The notes under the pieces are model-generated. The model had not been told where the DNA came from, did no database searches, and saw nothing but the letters and a program-made list of their open reading frames with translations. DNA of 64,000 nucleotides, taken from contig CM045729.1 of the NCBI GenBank assembly GCA_024760905.1, positions 10,136,080 through 10,200,079 of the forward strand, in the 5' to 3' direction. This DNA comes from Plotosus lineatus. Taxonomy: Eukaryota; Chordata; Actinopteri; Siluriformes; Plotosidae. Made by a program: the position numbers and the translations under genes. Of this stretch, positions 60,812 to 64,000 are shown piece after piece (the first letter of the stretch is position 1; each line of letters begins with the position of its first letter).

Positions 60812-62035
60812 CGACCTTACTAACCGTCCACAGTACGTGCGGCTGCGCGGCTGTAAGTCAAAGGTTGTAGTCTGCAGCACGGGGGCACCGCAGGGCACCG
60901 TCCTCTCACCCTTCCTTTTCAACATCTATACCTTGGACTTCATATATAGCACAGACACCTGCCACCTCCAGAAGTTCTCGGACGACTCTGCCATCGTGGG
61001 CCGTGTGTCAGAGGGGAACGAGCTGGAGTACCGGTCGGTCATCGTTGACTTCGTGGACTGGTGTGAGCGCAACCACTTGTGCTTGAACACTAGGAAGACG
61101 AAGGAGATGGTGATTGACTTCAGGAGAAGCACTCAGACACACACACACACACACACACACACACTTACTAGTGAACATCCAGGGACAGGACATTGAGACA
61201 GTGGACAGTTTCAAGTACCTGGGTGTTCACCTTAACAATAAACTGGACTGATCCCACAACACCAATGCCCTATACAAGAAGGGCCAGAGTCGCCTCCACC
61301 TGAGGAGACTCAGGTCCTTCAGAGTATGCAGACCTCTGCTCAGGACTTTTTATGACTCTGTGGTAGCCTCTGCAATCCTCTACGCTGCCATCTGCTGGGC
61401 CCCGGGCAGCACAGAGCGGGACAGAAAGAGACTGAACAAGCTGGTCAGGAGGGCCAGCTCTGTCCTCGGCTGCCCACTGGACTCTGTGGAGGAGGTGAGT
61501 GAGAAGAGGATGGTAGCAAAGCTCACATCCATCCTGTTCAACATCTCTCACCCACTGCACCAGACTGTAGAGGAGCTGAGCAGCTCCTTCAGTGGACGAC
61601 TGAGACATCCTCGGTGCAGGAAGGAGCGCTACTGCAGGTCGTTCATTCCCACCTCTGTCAGACTGTACAATGCCACTTTGTAACTGTCTGTGAAAATACC
61701 GGTTATGTGCAATAAAAACCCCGTGCACTTTAATCAACCACATCTACCCCACTGACTGCGAACCATATCAACCCATCTACTCTGCCCTCAGATACATATA
61801 CACTTGAATATAGGCTAGTCCACAAAGTTGCTCCCTTCTTTTCTTTTCTTTTCTTTTCTTTTATTGTTTATTAGTTTATACTATTTATGTATCTACTTAT
61901 TTATTTACTTATATAATATACATGTATGTGTGTATGTATGTATTTGTACCTATTTTTGCACCCCCTACTGATGGTACCTCAAGAGCCTTTAACAGTGAAT
62001 TTCTCCATTGTGAGATTAATAAAGCTGTATCTTAT

Positions 62036-62036
<1 letters not shown>
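60812..62036 (+). mobile_element. L2/CR1-like LINE, 5'-truncated, second copy
   Basis: It starts just before RT motif B (GAPQGTVLSPFLF) and keeps motif C (FSDDSAIV). A CA array at 61137-61164 has expanded within the coding sequence, giving a Thr-His run and a shifted frame. The C-terminal part at 61360-61683 is clean (YAAICWAPGS, ASSVLGCPLDSVEEV, RCRKERYCRSF, then TAA). The 3' UTR ends at about 62036 (gattaataaagctgtatctt), before an AT array. Confidence 0.85.
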
Positions 62037-62040
<4 letters not shown>

Positions 62041-62104
<64 letters not shown>

Positions 62105-62156
62105 TGATCCCTCTGTCCGCAGTTAATCAGGACTGAGATCCACGGATATTTCTGTG

Positions 62157-62200
<44 letters not shown>

Positions 62201-62310
62201 GATCCCTCACTGTCCGCGGTTAATGGGGACCGAGACGTGTACATACATGTTTCTGTGCATCATATCAATAAATACATATTCAACAATATAAATGCTTCTA
62301 ATAACAATTA
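62041..62310. repeat. AT array and MITE-like repeat
   Basis: (TA)n at 62041-62101, then a repeat with ctctgtccgcagttaatcag and, after TA/CA runs, cactgtccgcggttaatggg. The following sequence (cataaatacatattcaa-like) matches that after 60160. No coding content. Confidence 0.7.
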
Positions 62311-62574
62311 AAATATATATACACGCATACAGATGCGTGTACACTCAGATGTGCACCTCCCATAAAAATCTCGTTTTGTTGGATTGTTTTTTGTTTTTGT
62401 TTGTTTGTGGTTTTGCATAATTAGCCATTTTGTGTAATTTTTCTTAACTTTCTCATATTTTTTCTTTTTTTTTCAATATTTTTGAAAAACCTGCGATGTG
62501 CTGAAGCCACAGAAACTGAAGCACAAACTGTATGTGTAGACACATCCATACATATATGCATATATACACACATC

Positions 62575-64000
62575 TTCTTCTTTTCTTCTTTTCCTTTCGG
62601 CTGTTCCCTTCAGGGGTCGCCACAGCAAATGATCTGCCTCCATCTCTCCCTATCCTCTGCATCTTCTACTCTTACTCCAACGACCTTCATGTCCGCCTTC
62701 ACTGCATCCATAAATCTTCTCTTTGGTCTTCCTCTGGGCCTTTTGCCTGGTAGTTCCAACCTCAGCATCCTACGACCAATATACTCACTATCCCTCCTCT
62801 GTACATGTCCAAACCATCTCAATCTAGCCTCTCTGACTTTGTCTCCAAAACATCTAACATGTGCTGTCCCTCTGATGTACTCATTTCTGATCCTATCCAT
62901 CCTCGTTACTCCCAAAGAGAACCTCAACATTTTCATCTCTGCTACCTCCAACTCTGACTCCTGTCTTTTCCCCAGGGCCACTGTCTCTAAACCATACAAC
63001 ATTGCTGGCCTCATCACCGTCTTGTACACTTTTCCCTTCATTCTTGCCGATACTCTCCTATCACACATCACACGGACACTTTTCTCCATCCATTCCAACC
63101 TGCCTGCACGCGCTTCTTCACCTCTTTTCCACACTCTCCATTGCTCTGGATTGTTGAGCCTAAGTACTTAAAATCCTCCACCTTCTTTATCTCTGCCCCT
63201 GTAACCTCAAAGTTCCTCTTGGGTCCTTGTCGTTCACACACATGTATTCTGTCTTACTAAGACTAACCTTCAATCCCCTCCTTTCCAGGGCATACCTCCA
63301 CCTCTCTAGATTTTCCTCCACTTGGTCTCTGCTCTCACTACAGATCACAATGTCATCTGCAAACATCATAGTCCATGGAGATTCTTGTCTAACCTCATCT
63401 GTTAGCCTGTCCATCACCATAGCAAACAAGAAGGGGCTGAGAGCTGACCCTTGATGTAGTCCCACCTCCACCTTGAACTCTTCTGTCACACCGACAGCAC
63501 ACCTCACCACTGTCTTACATCTATCATACATGTCCTGCACCACTCTAACATACTTCTCTGTCACTCCAGACTTCCTCATACAATACCACAGTTCTTCTCT
63601 CGGCACCCTGTCATATGCTTTCTCCAGATCCACAAAGGCACAATGCAGCTCCTTCTGACCTTCTCTGTACTTCTCTATTAACATCCTCAAAGCAAACACT
63701 GCATCTGTGGTGCTCTTTCTTGGCATGAAACCAAACTGTTGTTCACAAATGCTGACCTCTGCCCTTAGTCTTGCTTCCACTATTCTTTCCCATAGCTTCA
63801 TTGTATGGCTCATCAACTTTATCCCTCTGTAGTTGCCACAACTCTGTACATCGCCCTTGTTCTTAAAAATGGGCACAAGCACACTTCTCCTCCATTCCTC
63901 TGGCATCTGCTCACTTTCTAAGACCTTGTTGAATATTCTTGTCAGAAAATCTACTGCTACCTCCCTAGACACTTCCATACCTCAACTGGTATGTCATCAG
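62575..64000 (-). mobile_element. RTE-clade LINE, runs off the window (copy 7)
   Basis: Minus sense, from the window edge to the 3' end at about 62575. RT motifs A, B and C are intact in 63187-63978. A G loss near 63200 ends that frame after LRLQG. The C-terminal domain is open at 62610-63134. Near 63072 it has gtccgtgtg where most copies read gtccggtgtg, the same loss as in copy 1. Confidence 0.9.

Overview
This window is nuclear DNA from a fish, almost certainly a teleost. Genes are split by short introns with GT-AG signals, and there are tandem TRIM genes with PRY-SPRY exons. Most of the DNA is transposable elements of fish type: RTE-, L2- and other LINE families, tRNA-derived SINEs, Tc1-like and hAT transposons, and long AT, CA and ATT arrays. 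There are no operons, CRISPR arrays, rRNA genes or viral gene sets. The species cannot be named from this sequence.

Host genes are few. (1) Three TRIM genes (TRIM35/zinc-binding-protein-A33-like; RING, B-box, coiled coil, PRY-SPRY) lie on the minus strand as copy A (3.7-4.95 kb), copy B (19.85-22.86 kb) and copy C (53.7-56.8 kb). Only B is open from start to stop, encoding about 464 aa in six exons. A has a frameshift, a lost splice donor and no SPRY exon; C has SPRY frameshifts. They sit in a long duplicated unit that also carries an upstream flank, a truncated RTE and a Tc1 remnant. (2) Exons of an rsph14-like armadillo-repeat gene (radial spoke head 14) lie on the minus strand between 37.58 and 28.58 kb. 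One coding exon is split by a 5.3-kb LINE plus hAT block and another is frameshifted, so this is a pseudogene. (3) Several exon-like segments of an unrecognised gene lie on the plus strand at 12.69-14.05 kb.

Layout: 0-9 kb, Tc1 fragment, TRIM A with an RTE in its last intron, SINEs, a deleted Tc1, LINE end. 9-19.5 kb, AT-rich DNA, SINEs, unknown exons, a LINE holding a perfect 74-bp palindrome, an L2-like LINE. 19.5-26 kb, TRIM B unit. 26-38 kb, a LINE with a foldback duplication, then rsph14 remnants with nested LINE and hAT, then a Tc1 element. 38-53 kb, SINEs, two larger duplicated blocks, several RTE copies, including one with full-length ends and an open frame broken only by a hAT insertion. 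53-60 kb, TRIM C unit. 60-64 kb, SINE, L2-like and RTE copies among AT arrays.

The most interesting signals concern transposon biology. A LINE sits in an rsph14 exon with target-site duplications and a twin-priming-type inversion. A tRNA-SINE has a 3' part made of the RTE's two ends joined together. There is also a perfect 152-nt foldback that copies a reverse-transcriptase segment, and paralogous empty sites that date insertions. I found no new multi-gene biological system.
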